This document shows positions 12,501 to 24,802 of a stretch of DNA of 64,000 nucleotides, one piece after another. Each line of letters starts with the position of its first letter. Within the stretch, counting starts at the first letter, position 1. The notes under the pieces were generated by a model that made no database searches, was not told where the DNA came from, and saw only the letters and a program-made list of their open reading frames with translations. The position numbers were made by a program, and so were the translations under genes. The DNA comes from Azadirachta indica (Eukaryota; Streptophyta; Magnoliopsida; Sapindales; Meliaceae), in NCBI GenBank assembly GCA_022749755.1, contig CM040448.1, positions 6,942,481 through 7,006,480 on the forward strand. Reading direction: 5' to 3'.

Positions 12501-12981
12501 TTAATTAGATGCTATTACTTGTTTACCATATATTGCAGTTGTTATATATGTTTTCAAAGAAAATGGAAGGTAGAAAGTAATTTGAAGCTGTTCAAAATGC
12601 AGAGGGTTCTATATTTTCACTTGATATATTCAGCTTACTGGCATAGTGATTCAAGACATCGTTGACAAATAAATGTTGTCCAGTTTCCATTTTGTTTTCT
12701 TGGGTTTGCAAAGGCCTTGCATCTTTTTCATATTGGAATCTGATGTTCATTTTGTAGATATCCCTAAGTTTTTGGCATGTATGCAAACAAGATTTACATG
12801 TTTGGTGATTGTTATTTATGACTCAGTTGAAGAAGGTGCATTGGAGGGGAAGTTGTCGTGTGCCAATTGTGATGCACGGTTGGGTTACTTTAATTGGTCA
12901 GGTATACAATGCAGTTGCGGAAGCTGGATCACCCCCGCCTTTCAGCTCCATAAAAGCCGTGTGGATATCAGCACTATCTGA
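6600..12981 (+). CDS. Dual-specificity protein phosphatase, Yvh1/DUSP12 type, six coding exons
   Basis: The coding exons are 6600-7039, 8574-8626, 8772-8836, 8971-9049, 10609-10914 and 12827-12981. Together they make 1,098 bp, an unbroken frame of 365 residues. The N-terminal phosphatase domain carries the signature HCFAGVSRS (residues 139-147; Cys140, Arg146) and a probable general acid Asp110 in PIRDME. The C-terminal half has the Yvh1/DUSP12 zinc-binding region: YRCKKC (Cys257, Cys260), a central His and Cys, then CANC (326-329), CSCG (343-346) and PAFQLHKSRVD. Human DUSP12 is of similar length. Family members act in 60S ribosome maturation (release of Mrt4) and bind zinc through this tail; that role here is inferred. 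A Gly/Ser-rich insert (about 63-82) precedes the catalytic motif. The start is the ATG at 6600 (MPYLVREH); the open frame reaches further upstream only to a TTG. Introns are 1,534, 145, 134, 1,559 and 1,912 bp. Confidence 0.93.
11223..11963. mobile_element. TIR element (~740 bp) inside the last intron of the phosphatase gene
   Basis: The left end reads AAAAGGGGAATAAACACATA and the right end, reverse-complemented, reads AAAGGGGAATTAACACATAC. Similarity continues inward, including a shared GTTGATCAT/GTTGACCAT block. The interior is AT-rich and non-coding. It is a non-autonomous DNA transposon by structure. The superfamily is unclear because no target duplication could be recognised. Confidence 0.6.
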
Positions 12982-13785
12982 TATAATTGTCTTATCAGCT
13001 TTACTCTGGAGGACTGCCAATGCACACTTTCAACAACAATTAATTACATAGAGGCATATAAGTAGGCCTCAAAAGTGATCCAAATTGGCTTTGCTTATGG
13101 TGGAGATTGAGTTGTGGAGCTTTGATTGATGCTAAAAATGGAGGTTGTTTTCTGTATTTAGCTCTGTTAAAGATGTCATCTTTTAGGCTGAAATGCAACT
13201 TCGCAAACAGAGAGGAGGGATTCGACTCTTCTATTTCCCATTTGAGAGATTTACTAAAACTAACATTGGCGTTTGGATTTCTTCGTTGTTCCTGTTGTTT
13301 TATTGCAATTTCTCTGTATTGGGAAGCTCGGCTGGAGCTATCGTCATCTGTCAATCTGCTGGATGAAGAGCAGAGTATAGTATTATACCTAGTTAGTTAA
13401 TAAGAAGAAATGATATCTATCTTTTCATTGTTTATTCTAATGGATTAATTGTTCTTTAACCTTGTTAAGCCTTGCGTTAGTTACCAGAGCCGCGGAACGT
13501 ATCCCTTACTAAACAATCCAAATTTTCACTCAGATGTTTCTGCGGGGTCCATAAAAATGCACGACTGAGCCGAAATTAATTATGTTCCGTTCAGTTTCTT
13601 AGTCATTTTTGGTTTTGCTAAAAACCAATTCGTAGGCTTTGATTTTTTTAAAACCAAAAATTAAATTAAATTGAATGAAAAATTTAAAAAATGGAAAATT
13701 TGAATATATACATACATCATATATATATATATATATATTGATTGATCTTTGGGTTAAAAAAACCTTACCCTAAAACTTTGGGAGT
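12982..13785 (+). other. Phosphatase 3' UTR and flanking AT-rich spacer
   Basis: The 3' UTR probably runs to about 13,400-13,480; its end is not marked by an unambiguous signal. From 13,560 the sequence becomes AT-rich, with a TA run at 13,722-13,739, and leads into the LTR of element A. No further gene is seen. Confidence 0.5.
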
Positions 13786-14240
13786 TGTTGCTATTTAATC
13801 TCAAGAGTGTGTGAATACAAGACCTTGAGGTGGAGCTAGATGTTTGAGTGAATAACCTTACTGTAAGATTCCAGGCATGGTGCTACTGAGGGAAAGTTGT
13901 GTAACGGATAAAGAGGCAGTTAGAAAATCGCGCAAATAATGGCCTATTATTCCACCATTATAAAAGCTCTTAGAGTAGTTTCTATTTACCGAAAAAGGCG
14001 CGCCCGTCCTTTAAGAAATTAAATATAAAAAAGTTGACGAACGAGGATAGGTACGAGATTCTAATTACTTAATCATAATTTTGCCAAAATACTATCTCAT
14101 TAATTCCTTCACTCTAAAAGACCTTCTTTGACTTAAATATCAAAGGGTTTTTACTTGGAAACTGACTCCTGTCTAATCTTTTTTCTTTTGCAAATTATGA
14201 TCATTGCTAGGTATCGAATCCTGAAAAATTTAGTATTAAT
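13786..14240 (+). repeat. Left (5') LTR of element A
   Basis: It aligns by eye with 22,891-23,340. Shared blocks are GTGTGTGAATACAAGA / GTGTTTGAATACAAGA, GGCCTATTATTCCA, AGAGTAGTTTC..TTTACC, TTTAAGAAATTAAA.ATAAAAAA, and TAATTCCTT...TCTAAAA. Exact ends are blurred by divergence. It stops at the primer-binding-like site TTGGTGCAGCTTGTGGGAA (about 14,243-14,261). Confidence 0.75.
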
Positions 14241-14242
14241 AG

Positions 14243-14261
14243 TTGGTGCAGCTTGTGGGAA
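14243..14261 (+). other. Primer-binding-like site of element A
   Basis: TTGGTGCAGCTTGTGGGAA resembles the TTGGCGCCGTCTGTGGGAA signature directly after the 5' LTR of many plant Gypsy elements, and it lies exactly where the LTR similarity stops. Confidence 0.55.
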
Positions 14262-14899
14262 GAGTACAAAAAGCGATTCTTCCTAATTAAACGGAAAGAT
14301 AGCTATGGCAATAAGAAATAAAAACCAAACAACAAGGTGACATTCGGCAAAGAGAAATTGCCATTAGGAGGAATCTGTGAATCCAAACATAGATATTGAA
14401 GAGCATGGGACATACACATCAATTATAGATGATTCAAACTCAGAAACAAATTCGAAGTTATGTCTGCTGAATCAAGACACAATTTGCATTGATGATAGAG
14501 ATATAGCTGATATAGCTTATATGGTTCGCAAGTTGGAGGGAAAGCAATAAGAGACATGCGGGGAAAGAAATAAGATGCAAGAATTGGAAACAGGTTGGGC
14601 ACGCCCAAAAAAGAGATTATGGAGCTTAAAAGAATGTTCTGGTGGGATGCAGGTTTTGATAGGTGTTATGTCGCCTTAGAATGAAGAAAGTAGAACCCCT
14701 AAGATGATAAGAGAGGCTTTAGGAATGATACGACAATCAAAGACAACATCAAGACAGAGGTTAGGAACAAGTAGACCACTAGAAAATCCTCTTTAACAAA
14801 GACATAGATGTACAATTGTTCATAAAGGGAAAGCGAGAACTACAAAACAATAACTTGAAGAGGAGCATAAACACAGTGACCCAAATATGTCATTCAAGA

Positions 14900-15930
14900 T
14901 TTATGATGAGCCCACCCAAAAGCCTTCGCGTGCTCAACGTAGTTGTGATTATACTAAACGAGATCCTGAGCATTGTATGAGTTTAGTTAACATGAGAACT
15001 TGCTTGAATCACAAGCACGAGAAAGACAATGTTAGGATTGAAGAAAGCAATGGTGCAGATTAGGTCGTGAGCAAGCGAGAGATAGAGGATTGCATTAAAA
15101 AGTTGATAGAATAATTTGATATGCAAAGAAGGCAAGATTAGTAGTAGCAGACGAAGCCAACTAGCTTTAAATTTGTATTGAGGTATTTATTCACTAAGGA
15201 AATATTGGATTTGATGCTTCTAAAGAAGTTTAAGATGCCTTAGATCATACCTTACACAAGGAAGAATCTCTTCGGAGAAATGATGATGATGATCTAGGGT
15301 TTAAGAGAGTTTCAAATGTGTCGTCCCTTTGCTTTGACATTATAAGAGCAAGAAAGAAATAATACAGAATATTGAAGTTACATAACATTGAGAGCTTCAA
15401 TCAGCTGTGTGAGATATTCGTGAATAGTTTAGAGGAGCAGTTTTTAACCATAAAAATCCCTAGCTTGTTATTTGTTTTTAAAGCAGGGGCAAAAAAAGAG
15501 CTTGAGGAGCTTTGTCAAGAGATACCATGATGAGGTCATGGAATTGGGGGCTTACGATCACCGTTTATCTTTGGAAGGTCTTAGGAAACACCTAGGGATA
15601 GACAGGTGCTAATATGTAGTGCATAAACAAGTGGCAACTATGAGAGCATTTACAAAGAGATCTTGGATGAAATCACCATTGAAAATCAAATCCTCTTGAG
15701 ACAAAATGAGGATAAAGCTTTGGGATAAGTGATGCGAGATAGATCATGTAACATAAGATCAAAAGACGGGAAGGATAAAAAGGATGCTCCAAGGGCCATC
15801 CTAGGTCAAGTTAGGGAAGGTACTAGGATTTTCAGAGCACACGCTCTGATGGACAAAATGTACTATCAATGGACAAGCCACCACCATCACCACCAAGAGA
15901 TTGATAAAAAATGGTAGCTCAGGTGAAAGA
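14900..15930 (+). pseudogene. Degenerate gag of element A
   Basis: Broken plus-strand frames show a Gag start region (FTKEILDLMLLKKFKMP followed by IIPY) and a later block ELGAYDHRLSLEGLRKHLG. That block is homologous to the ALGAYNEDIAIEGLRKELR block of element C. Many stops and frame changes separate the pieces. A GAT/ATG run near 15,280 is part of the same decayed frame. Confidence 0.65.
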
Positions 15931-16420
15931 TCGAAAAAGGTTTAGAGCTCTTAATGTACCTGTGTTGGAGTTCTACAAGGACATCAAAAGCTCAGGGTTG
16001 CTATTGTAGGGACTATACCCCTTAAGGTTAAGATCATGGGCATGACACAGATGAATGCTTTGATCTAAAAGAGCCAATAGAAATTCTTGTACAAAACAAT
16101 TATTTAGACAAGTACGTAGTTGAGCCTTGAAAAAGGGAAGATGATTATGACCGGGAAGATCAGGAAAATGAAAATTTGGTTTGGACAAGCATAATATTAT
16201 CAAGGGGATCAACATTGGCTGGAAACTTGAATAAGGTAAGAAGAACATTGTGAAAATATTCTTGACCAAATCCAATGATTGGTGTATATATATGATTGTC
16301 CAAGCTGAAAAGAGCTGAGGACTTATTTTGCAGCTTCATTAAAAGATCCTATCGCATTATGAAAAGATAGTTAGACAACGTACACTACAACGAAGATGTA
16401 GAGAATTAGAGCAAACGAGG

Positions 16421-17190
16421 ATGATAGACAGGTTAAGCAAGAAATCAGGCCAGAAGAAAAGGAGACCTATAGCAGAACTTGTGGAGAAGTTAGAAATTAT
16501 CATCTTAAATGAGGGGAATCTTGACAAAGTAGCAAAAATCAAGACTTGTTTACTTGAGGTGAAGGAGAAGAAGCTTCGAGACTTTCTAAAGTGCACATTG
16601 ATACATTTGTATGGATCCATGAAGACATGTTAGGTATTGGTCCTAGAATAATCTCTCACCAACTCATAACAAATTGTATATTCAAACTTATTAAACAGAA
16701 AAGAAAGGTATTTAATCACAAAAGAAAGAAGGCTATTCAAGTATAAGCTGACAAGCTGTTGAAGGTTGGTTTTATTTGAGAAATCTATTATCCAAAATGG
16801 GTAGCCAATGTGATCACAGTGAAAAAGGCCAACAAAAAGTAGAGGATATTTATAGACTTCACAGATCTAAGCGAGGCCTGCCCAAAGGATAGTTTTCCAC
16901 TCTCAAGAATAGACTAACTTGTAGATTCAATCGATGAGCATAGTCTTTTGAGCTTTATAGATGCTTTTTCAAGATACAACTAGATCAAGATGAATAAGTG
17001 TAACCAGGAGAAAATAACATTTATGAGAAACTAGGGCTTGTAAAACTAGAAAGTCATGCTTTTCAAATTGAAGAATGTAGGGGCCACTTTTCAAAGTTTA
17101 GTGAATAAGGTGTTCAAACCACTGATCAGGAGGACTGTGGAAGTGTATGTTGATGAAATGATCACAAAATAAGTGAGGATTAAAGATCAT
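16421..17190 (+). pseudogene. Pre-RT and reverse transcriptase remnant of element A
   Basis: A 70-codon frame (16,421-16,633) keeps the conserved pre-RT segment (ELVEKLEIIILNEGN...). After a frame change the sequence reads HEDMLGI, PKWVANVITVKKAN, DLSEACPKDSFPLSRID, LLSFIDAFSRYN, KNVGATFQSLVNKVF and VEVYVDEM. These are the ordered RT blocks of plant Ty3/Gypsy elements, with YVDEM at the YVDD catalytic position. Scattered in-frame TAG codons show it is dead. Confidence 0.8.
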
Positions 17191-17559
17191 ATACGATATT
17201 TGAAAATAAAATTCACTTTTAAGAAAGTATAAGATGAGGTTGAATATTAAGAAGTGCGTATTTAGCATCAAATTATGAAAATTTATGGGGTTCATGGTAA
17301 GTGGGTGGGGAATTGAAGCAAATCCCTAAAAAATCAAGACCGTCATGGACATAAAATTGCCATCAATGCTAAAGGAGCTGCAAAGTTTAACGGGGAGATT
17401 GGTAACCTTTAACTAGTTTATTTCAAAAGCCATTAACAAATATTTTCAATTTTTTCAGATCATAAAAAAAGGGAGAAAGACATGAAATAGACAAGCAAGT
17501 ACAAAGCAAGTTTCAAGAAGTTGAAGGAATATCTTGAAAATCCATCATATTTGCTGAGT

Positions 17560-18250
17560 TCGCAGATGAGAGATATATTTGGCTTTATCTATATTTGACC
17601 GTAATTAACCATGTGGTAAGCTCATTGCTGGTGAAAGAGGACATGACAAAGTGTAGCGACTTATATACTGCATCAGCAAGTCCTTTCTTAATGCAGAGGC
17701 CAAATACTCACCCTTAGAGAAGTTAGCACTTACACTAATAGTGGCAGAAGGAAATTGTGTCTATTTTCAAGCACACCTAGTAGTGGTTTTAACAAATCAA
17801 CCTTTGAGGTAAATCTTTTACCGACTTGATTTATATAGTCGACTGGTGAAGTAGTCTATTAGGCTTAGTGAATTTGATATTAACTTCAAGGCTCGCAAAG
17901 CTATTAATACTTAAGCCTTGGTAGAGTTTATTGCAGAAGGATTTGTTATGGAAGGGATGATAATGCATTAAATTATAGAGGTAAATCTAGATCATTGTGA
18001 AAGAAATCTTTCTAACCAGCATATAGCAGTTTAGCCTTGCTATTATATATTGATGGTGCGTTTAATACATAAAAAGAGGTATAGGAATTATTCTCATAAG
18101 GCCAAATAGAATAAAACTTGCATATACTCTTAGATTTGACTTTAGGGTAACCAACAATGATGCCAAATATGAAGTGCTCTTGGCTGGGCTTAATATTACT
18201 TTATCAATTGGTATGGGTCGCCTCAATGTAAAATGAGACTTAGGTGGTAA
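17560..18250 (+). pseudogene. RNase H remnants of element A
   Basis: The first block keeps ISKSFLNAEAKYSPLEKLAL and FQAHLVVVLTNQPLR (about 17,670-17,815), the end of the Gypsy RNase H. The second (about 18,040-18,215) reads LLYIDGA, then IGIILIRPN and FRVTNNDAKYEVLLAGLN, matching the additional RNase H domain of Tat elements. Stop codons and frame changes interrupt both. Confidence 0.65.
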
Positions 18251-18559
18251 ATTAGGTTAATGGGCAGTTTTACGCCTAAGAAAGTAACATGTAAGCTTAC
18301 TTAGACAAGATCGAAGAGCTCATAAAGAGACTGAAAAAGGTAACCAAGGAGCAAATTTCCAAGTTAGAGAATTCGTGTGCAGATGTTTGGCTAAATTGGC
18401 CTCATCATTACAAGGATGAGCTCCTAGGATCATTCCCATTGAACTTCTACGCTAGAAGAGCATTGATCAATCAAGTTTAACAGAGATTAAGGTCAAGGAG
18501 GAATGCTCGTATCAACCTGATGAACTTTATCCGAGTGTATATATAAGGCAAAGAGCTCC

Positions 18560-19640
18560 CACAAGAGAAGGATAAAGCTAGGAAAATTAAGAGCAAGTCC
18601 TCCAGAGTGTTGTAATAAGAAGAATTTGGTCTTCCTTGCCTGAGGTACCTAACCCTTAAAAAGGCAGATTACGTCCTTAGAAAAATTCACATAGGAATTT
18701 TTAGAGATCATGGTGGAGTGCATCTGTTGGCCCATGAAGTCCTGAGCCAAAGATATTATTGGCAAAGATGTAGTCTAGATTTTCAAATCATATAAAGAAT
18801 GCTAGATTCCTGGAGATATCATTAAGAAACCACTAGAAAAGCTTAACATACTTTTGAGTCCATGGCCACTTACATAATGAAGGCTTGATCTAATGAGGCT
18901 ATTACCTGTCGGACAAGCTTAAATGAAGTATGTAATAGTAGTCATTGATTATTTTATCAAGTGCATCATAACTTTTGTTGAACGAAACCTAATCTATGTA
19001 CTTGGCATACCTCACAAATTGGTTGCAAATACTAGGAAGTACTTTGACAAAATAAACTTCAAGAAGTTTTGCTCTTACTTGAGCATTGATCTCAAGATTA
19101 TAGACAAGTTGAGGCCATTGACAAAATAATCAAAAAAGCTTTGAAGAAAAGGCTAAGTGATCGAGAAGCAGCACGGATTAATGAGCTAGCTAGGTGCTTT
19201 GGGCCTACACGTCCAATACAAAAACTACAATTGGTGAAACTTTGCATTCCTTAACGTTTAACTTTAGAGCAGTAATCTGGTGAAAATTAGAGCTCTAACC
19301 TTTTACATAAGGCATTTTGATGAGACAGAGAACGAAAAACACTTACGTTGGGGTTTAGATCTACTTGAGGAAAAAAGAGTCCATGTGTTGGTAAAAATGG
19401 CTATTTACCAACAAAAAGTGTCCAAGTAGTACAACAAGAGAGTTCATTCCAGGTCTTTTCGTGAAGAGGATATTGTCTTAAAACAAGTCACCCAAACAAA
19501 AAAATATCTAAAAAAATAGCTCTGAAAGTAAACTAGATAAAATCATCAAGATAGTAAGACCAAGAGTTTACAAGTTACAGTACCTAGACAGAAGAGCGGT
19601 CAAGAAAACAAGAATCCAGAGATGCTCGAGGTGTATTATC
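18560..19640 (+). pseudogene. Integrase remnant of element A
   Basis: The zinc-binding region survives as IHIGIFRDHGGVHLLAHEVL and RYYWQR. It is followed by the core start VIVVIDYFIKC and IPHKLVANTRKYFD, corresponding to the D...DNG region, with the DNG motif lost (VANTR). The remaining sequence to about 19,640 shows stretches of integrase C-terminal character only. Confidence 0.65.
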
Positions 19641-20359
19641 CCTAAAATTAAGGGTTAAATCACTAACTATTATAATTTTCTATCCTTCTAAATTCAATGA
19701 AATCATGATAGTTTCTTCATCTTCAACTCATTATAGTGTCAAAAAGGACTTGACCATGAGATCAGGTCATACTATGTCTAATAAGCTTGAGTATAAAAGG
19801 GTATTTAAGTCTAATCTAGCCAAAAAAAAAAAAAGGCCTCATTAGGCTTATGCTAGATCAATGTTAAAGTTCAATAAATAATGATTTAAGATTAAAAAAA
19901 AAAGACATTATATGAACATATTAAGTTTGGCATAAATAAAAAGAAAGTACATTTTGTTTGAGTTAAGGTGAGATACTTAGAATAAATGTTTAGATAAACC
20001 TTCCAATGAGGTAAAAAATACCAAACATGAATTGAATTGACCTTACACTTCAAATTAGTATTAAAACCTACCAAAACAATAAGGGAAAAGTAAAGATTAT
20101 TTTTTGGGAATCCTTCTAATTAAATCAAGTTAATTTCTAACTTAGTTACAAGATTTTTGAAATTTGCATAAGTACAGAAATTTACTAGAATTTTGTCTAA
20201 GTGAGTAAACATGTAATAAACAAGGTTAAAAGACAAATTCTGATCAACTTGCAAGAGAAAAACTCAAAGAGAAAATGAAAATTCTATTAAACAAAAATAA
20301 AACTGTAACATCAAATGCAAATTTAGAATTAATAAAATATCTATGAGTTCAAGTACAAT

Positions 20360-22000
20360 ACATGATAATTAATGGAAATGAAGATTTGGTTTATTTAGGT
20401 GGAGGAGCAAAGACAATCCTGAATGCGTTAGGGGTTTCATCATTCGCCTCAGGGAATGGATCATTGCTAGTTGCCTCAAGAAGGTCAGTTGGTTCCAAGT
20501 TATCATTGGCCAGATCAATCGGTTGGTCTTTATTTTTTACTTTATCTTCCCCTTAGGCATTAATTCAATATATAAAGGTACACCGATCACGTGTGTTATA
20601 GAGCCAATTAAGATGAGCATCTGAATTCTTGGCCTACAATAATTGGAAAATCATGTTAACTTCAAACTCAACTCCTTTTTTGTACTTCACATCGGCACCT
20701 TCTTTTGCTCGCTCCACTTCATGCTCTAGGCCTAACGCTTTTCCTTCCAATTCCTATTGGCTATCTTAAAGATCTAACATTAGAACTTCAAGATCACTTT
20801 TCTTTTTTGCCCATTTTTTTCCTTTTCCTCCAAGAGTTAGGCCTTGATGCTTTCATATCTCTAATCTACATCACTGAGCTATTGCCTCAACCCATTGTTT
20901 TCCTTTTTAAGCTTCAAAATGGTTTCCTCAATAGCAACAATGGCTTGCATGTTTTTCTTAACTAGTGTTAAATGGAAGGAGAGATCATGTTTCATCTTAA
21001 ATACAAAAAAGGCCAGAAAGTTAAAAAAATTCAACAAATTAATCAAGAGTATGGTGTGATTGGGATCTTACGTTTGTAACCTGCTTATAAACTTGATTTA
21101 TTGATGAAAGAGAGAAATGCTCAAAGTAATCCTTTTTGTTTTCTAGGATGCCAGACTAGATTAGTTCACCCACTTTTGAACTACTAAAGGCCTTGAATTT
21201 CTTTTGCCTTTAAAGTGGAGTGGAGTCAGTAAGATCTTTGTCCTCCACTTCAATTGTGTCAGATATTTTCCACTTATTTTTGTCCTTAGGTGCAACACTT
21301 TTAACTTTTAGGGGAGCGTCTTCTAAGATTCTTCATTATCACCCTTCTCATTATTGGTATTATTCTTACCATCACCATTTTCATCACCCTTATTACCACC
21401 ATTGTTATCTCTCTTACTCACTTCAGGGACGCCTAAGTTTTCTTCTACTTACCTTACTCCCTGAAGGTCATCACTTGGGGTAAACCTTAAGGTTATAGGG
21501 TTTTTAGTTTGTTGATCTACTAAGTTTTGGAGATTCTAAAGAATATTCTGATCTCCAACCTAATCCCTTCGAGTATCCATATCTTTCTTCATACAAGTAA
21601 AGAAGGAATTAGTAAAAGCTATAGGTTTAGGGTTATTGGACTTGGGATCATATATTACAAGATGGATTGCTTTCCTAAAAGGGATCTCAAAGTTATGGCT
21701 ACCAATAACTCTAACCTAGTTTAAGGCTTTAACTTATTCCAAGTCTCGTAATTAATATTAGAAGAGCTAGATGATGAGCTCACCAAATTACTCCCTAGGC
21801 TACTAGGTGACTCAACTAGAAACTCCCCAAATGTATTATGTGAATCCTTTTCATCTGACCTCCTAGATTGTGCTATAAAACTTAAACTACGTTAGAAGAA
21901 GACTGTCAAAGTGCAAAATAAAGCCTAAAAATGTATAAAGCCCGATTTGGGGTTAGGTCAAACTATGGGGTTAGATTAAAGAAGTGTCAAATCTAGTACG
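20360..22000 (-). pseudogene. Antisense coding remnant between pol and the 3' LTR of element A
   Basis: On the minus strand, broken frames give a charged, heptad-like run (NMQAIVAIEETILKLKKENN, about 20,955-20,890). Further coiled-coil-like pieces (ELEGKALGLEHEVERAKEGA) follow in another frame. Position and orientation fit the extra antisense ORF reported in some Tat-type Gypsy elements, often annotated as 'putative gypsy-type transposon' protein. Identity is inferred from context and character, not from a clear signature. Plus-strand open frames here look like shadows. Confidence 0.4.
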
Positions 22001-22890
22001 TTTTCTCAGTTTTATGTTTTAAACATAAGAATGGGCTATCTTATCCTTTGATCAATGAGTTAACACCATTATTTATCTTACCTTAATTCCTTAGATAGCA
22101 ATTAAACCACATACAAAAGCCACAAACACTCTAAATAAAGAAAAAATAACACCTAAAGATTCATCAAAACATATATTTCATATTCAAAAACCCTAAATCA
22201 TTTTGTATGACAAAATATCACAAACTAGACAATACAAGCTCAAATACTAAAACCCATTTTAGAGATAATAACAAAATCAACAAGGGTAAACTTAAAGAAA
22301 GTAATAAATGACAAGGGGAAATACTTACCAATAAGGATAAGTCTTGCTCAAAATTGATGAAAGAATGGGTGCAAAAAAGTAGCCATGAAACCAAATTTGA
22401 AGAAGCTTTGCTTGTAGAAGAACAACCAAAATAATTTTGTGTTTTTTAGAAGAAGTTTGCAAAGGTGAATAAAGAGGAAAAAATGTTAAATTTATATCGA
22501 TTTGAAAGGTCCCAAATCTCAACCGTTGAAAATAAAGGGAAATGATTACTCCATATAAGCAATGGCATAACATGGCAGCTGATATGATGATTTTGAAACA
22601 CGTTAAACCAATAAGATAAGTACACATTGTGAACTCTGACATACCCAACAGACACTGTAATGATTAAATACTATTTTTGGTTGGAATACAAATTGTGAGG
22701 TGACAATTGTATAGCCAAACTATTGTTAAATGTAGCCACCAGTTCATTAAAACCTAAAAAGACTCAAGGCTTGCTAGAGAAGCCATTCCCATGTTCAGGT
22801 TCAAAATTAATTCCAAGTGAAAATTACTTTACATTAAAAAACTATGGGCCTTGATGTTATAGGAAACTGACCTAAGGTCAACTTGAAGCA

Positions 22891-23340
22891 TAAGAAGTTG
22901 TTTTTTATTTCACTTTAAAGGTGTTTGAATACAAGAACCTGAGACAAAGTAAGATCTTTGGAGGAAAAACCTTGCCCTAGGACTCCATACATGGGAAGAT
23001 GTCGAGATTATAAAGATTAAAACAGGGGTGTTAATATTTAAGGAAAAGCTGTTTAACAACTAAAGAGGTAGTTAATGAGAGAATCCTACATGTAACGGCC
23101 TATTATTCCAATACCATAAAGACTCTAAGAGTAGTTTCCGTTTACCAAAAAGAGCGTAACTGTTACTTTAAGAAATTAAACATAAAAAAGGTTGATGAAT
23201 GGAGACAGGTATAAGATTATAATTACTCAATCAAAATTTTACGAAAATATTGTCTAACTAATTCCTTAATTCTAAAAAATCTTCTCCAATTTAAGCATCG
23301 AAGTTTTTTCATTAGAAACCTAGCTTTTCTCTGAAAAGGT
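22891..23340 (+). repeat. Right (3') LTR of element A
   Basis: This is the diverged direct copy of the left LTR (blocks listed there). Its last 100 bp no longer aligns, so the end is approximate. The next 300 bp (to 23,636) include two ~66-bp units containing ACCCATGATG (near 23,509 and 23,575). Confidence 0.7.
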
Positions 23341-23636
23341 AGCATTAAACAACAGTAGTGTAAAGACAAAATAAAGTAGAACTAGCAATAAATTGACCAA
23401 AACAAAGCAATGCAACAACATAATAAGCCTAAAAACATAGCTTCCTAGTAGCAAAGCAAAGAAGACAATCCAAATCTCTTCTCTTCTCACAATCTAACTT
23501 ACGATTTTTCCACTATCGACTTCTTCTGCAACTACCCATGATGACTAAATAGAATTCCACCTAACCAGTGATTTCTCTACCATCGGCTTCTCCTACAACC
23601 ACCCATGATGGCTAATTGGAATTAATTAATAACAAT

Positions 23637-24802
23637 TGTTGCAGAAGAAATCTATTTAATCTGCATGCCGAATCATGATTGCTTAATCGCTTACATAGGC
23701 CTAATATCACTCTCAATGAGTTTCGATACCGTTGGTCCTCTAGATCTAAATTGAGCTTTCACATCCTTTTCTTAAGTTGTAGAAAGTAAGGCTCATCATG
23801 TCCCTTGGATCATACTAGATGGTCCGAGAGTTATGACGTTGCAACCTTAAGAGACACGCTTAAATTTGAGCAGAAAGATTTGCTATCACCATTTGTTGCA
23901 CTTTTGTACTTTGAAAATACTTAGAAAAAGCACAAAACATAAATTATGAGTCCATAGTATGTGTAAAAGAAAGCAAGTAGTCCCAATATTAATGCAAAAA
24001 AATACAATGGTCTAATGGTGGATTACAATTAGATCAATATTAAGTAGATCGTCTCGTGGTAATATGCAATACAACATTCTACAACCAAACAAACCTAAGA
24101 CTATGAACAGTGTTTTTAAAGGTTAAAAATAATAAGATTAAGGTTATTGGATGCAAGAAAGATAATAAGACACTATAGTAGTTTTGAAGTAGATTAGAGG
24201 TGGTAAAAAATAGCTAACAAATAAACAAAAACCACAAGTGTTGCCGTGAAAAAAAAGAAGCTCTTCAAGGATGTGACTTTTAGCTAATGAATGTTCCTAT
24301 TTGAACATGAAATCATAGATCTCTTATATATTGTATAACATGGAGTTATAGTAAGACACAACAAAACTTTATCTACGAATTAAATTATTTTAATTTAATC
24401 CTATTTAAAGGATGTGTTTAGAACTCATACTTGTAATAAAATATTTATTCCAATTAATCCTAATTAGAATAAAATATTTATTTGAATTAATCTTAAGTTA
24501 ATTAAAATAAGGTTTGGGGCTTAAAAAGAAAAAGGGTTTTTGAGTTTTATATTCTTTATGCATTAGCCTAATCATATAATGGATCATTTGAACCTAAGTA
24601 CCTCTTAAGTGGGTTAGGTTTAGGACATTATATTGATTTAGACTAGACTTTGGCTTACTTTTACCTTTCACACCATTACTCACAATTTGAGGCTCAAAAA
24701 GTAGCTTAGGCCTACTTGTGTTTTTTATACATTATTTGGACAAAATAATATTGTTTGGGCTTGGGCTTGGGAAAGCTAAAGATTAATTTTCGTGTATCAA
24801 CA
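23637..24802 (-). repeat. Left LTR of element B (3' LTR by orientation)
   Basis: It aligns along its length with 28,603-29,843. Shared blocks are GCTTACATAGGC, CTCTAGATCTAAATTGAGCTTT, CATGTCCCTTGGATCA.ACTAGAT, AATACTTAGAAAAA.CACAAAAC, and the GCTTGGG repeats near the end. It starts TGTTGCAG and ends TATCAACA. Just to the right, the minus strand reads a purine-rich AGAGGGCTAA, a plausible polypurine tract. Confidence 0.85.

Larger units (their letters stand above)
13786..23340 (+). mobile_element. Element A: old Ty3/Gypsy LTR retrotransposon (Tat-like), degenerate
   Basis: The element has a left LTR (about 13,786-14,240), a primer-binding-like site, then gag, pre-RT, RT, RNase H and integrase remnants in plant Gypsy order, an antisense coding remnant, and a right LTR (about 22,891-23,340). 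Every coding part is cut by stops and frameshifts, and the LTRs are strongly diverged, so the insertion is old. The RT block (SEACPKDSFPLSRID, YVDEM) and a second RNase H-like block (YIDGA...NNDAKYEVLLAGL) point to the Tat lineage, where an extra RNase H is usual. The lineage call is from memory of family motifs. Confidence 0.8.
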
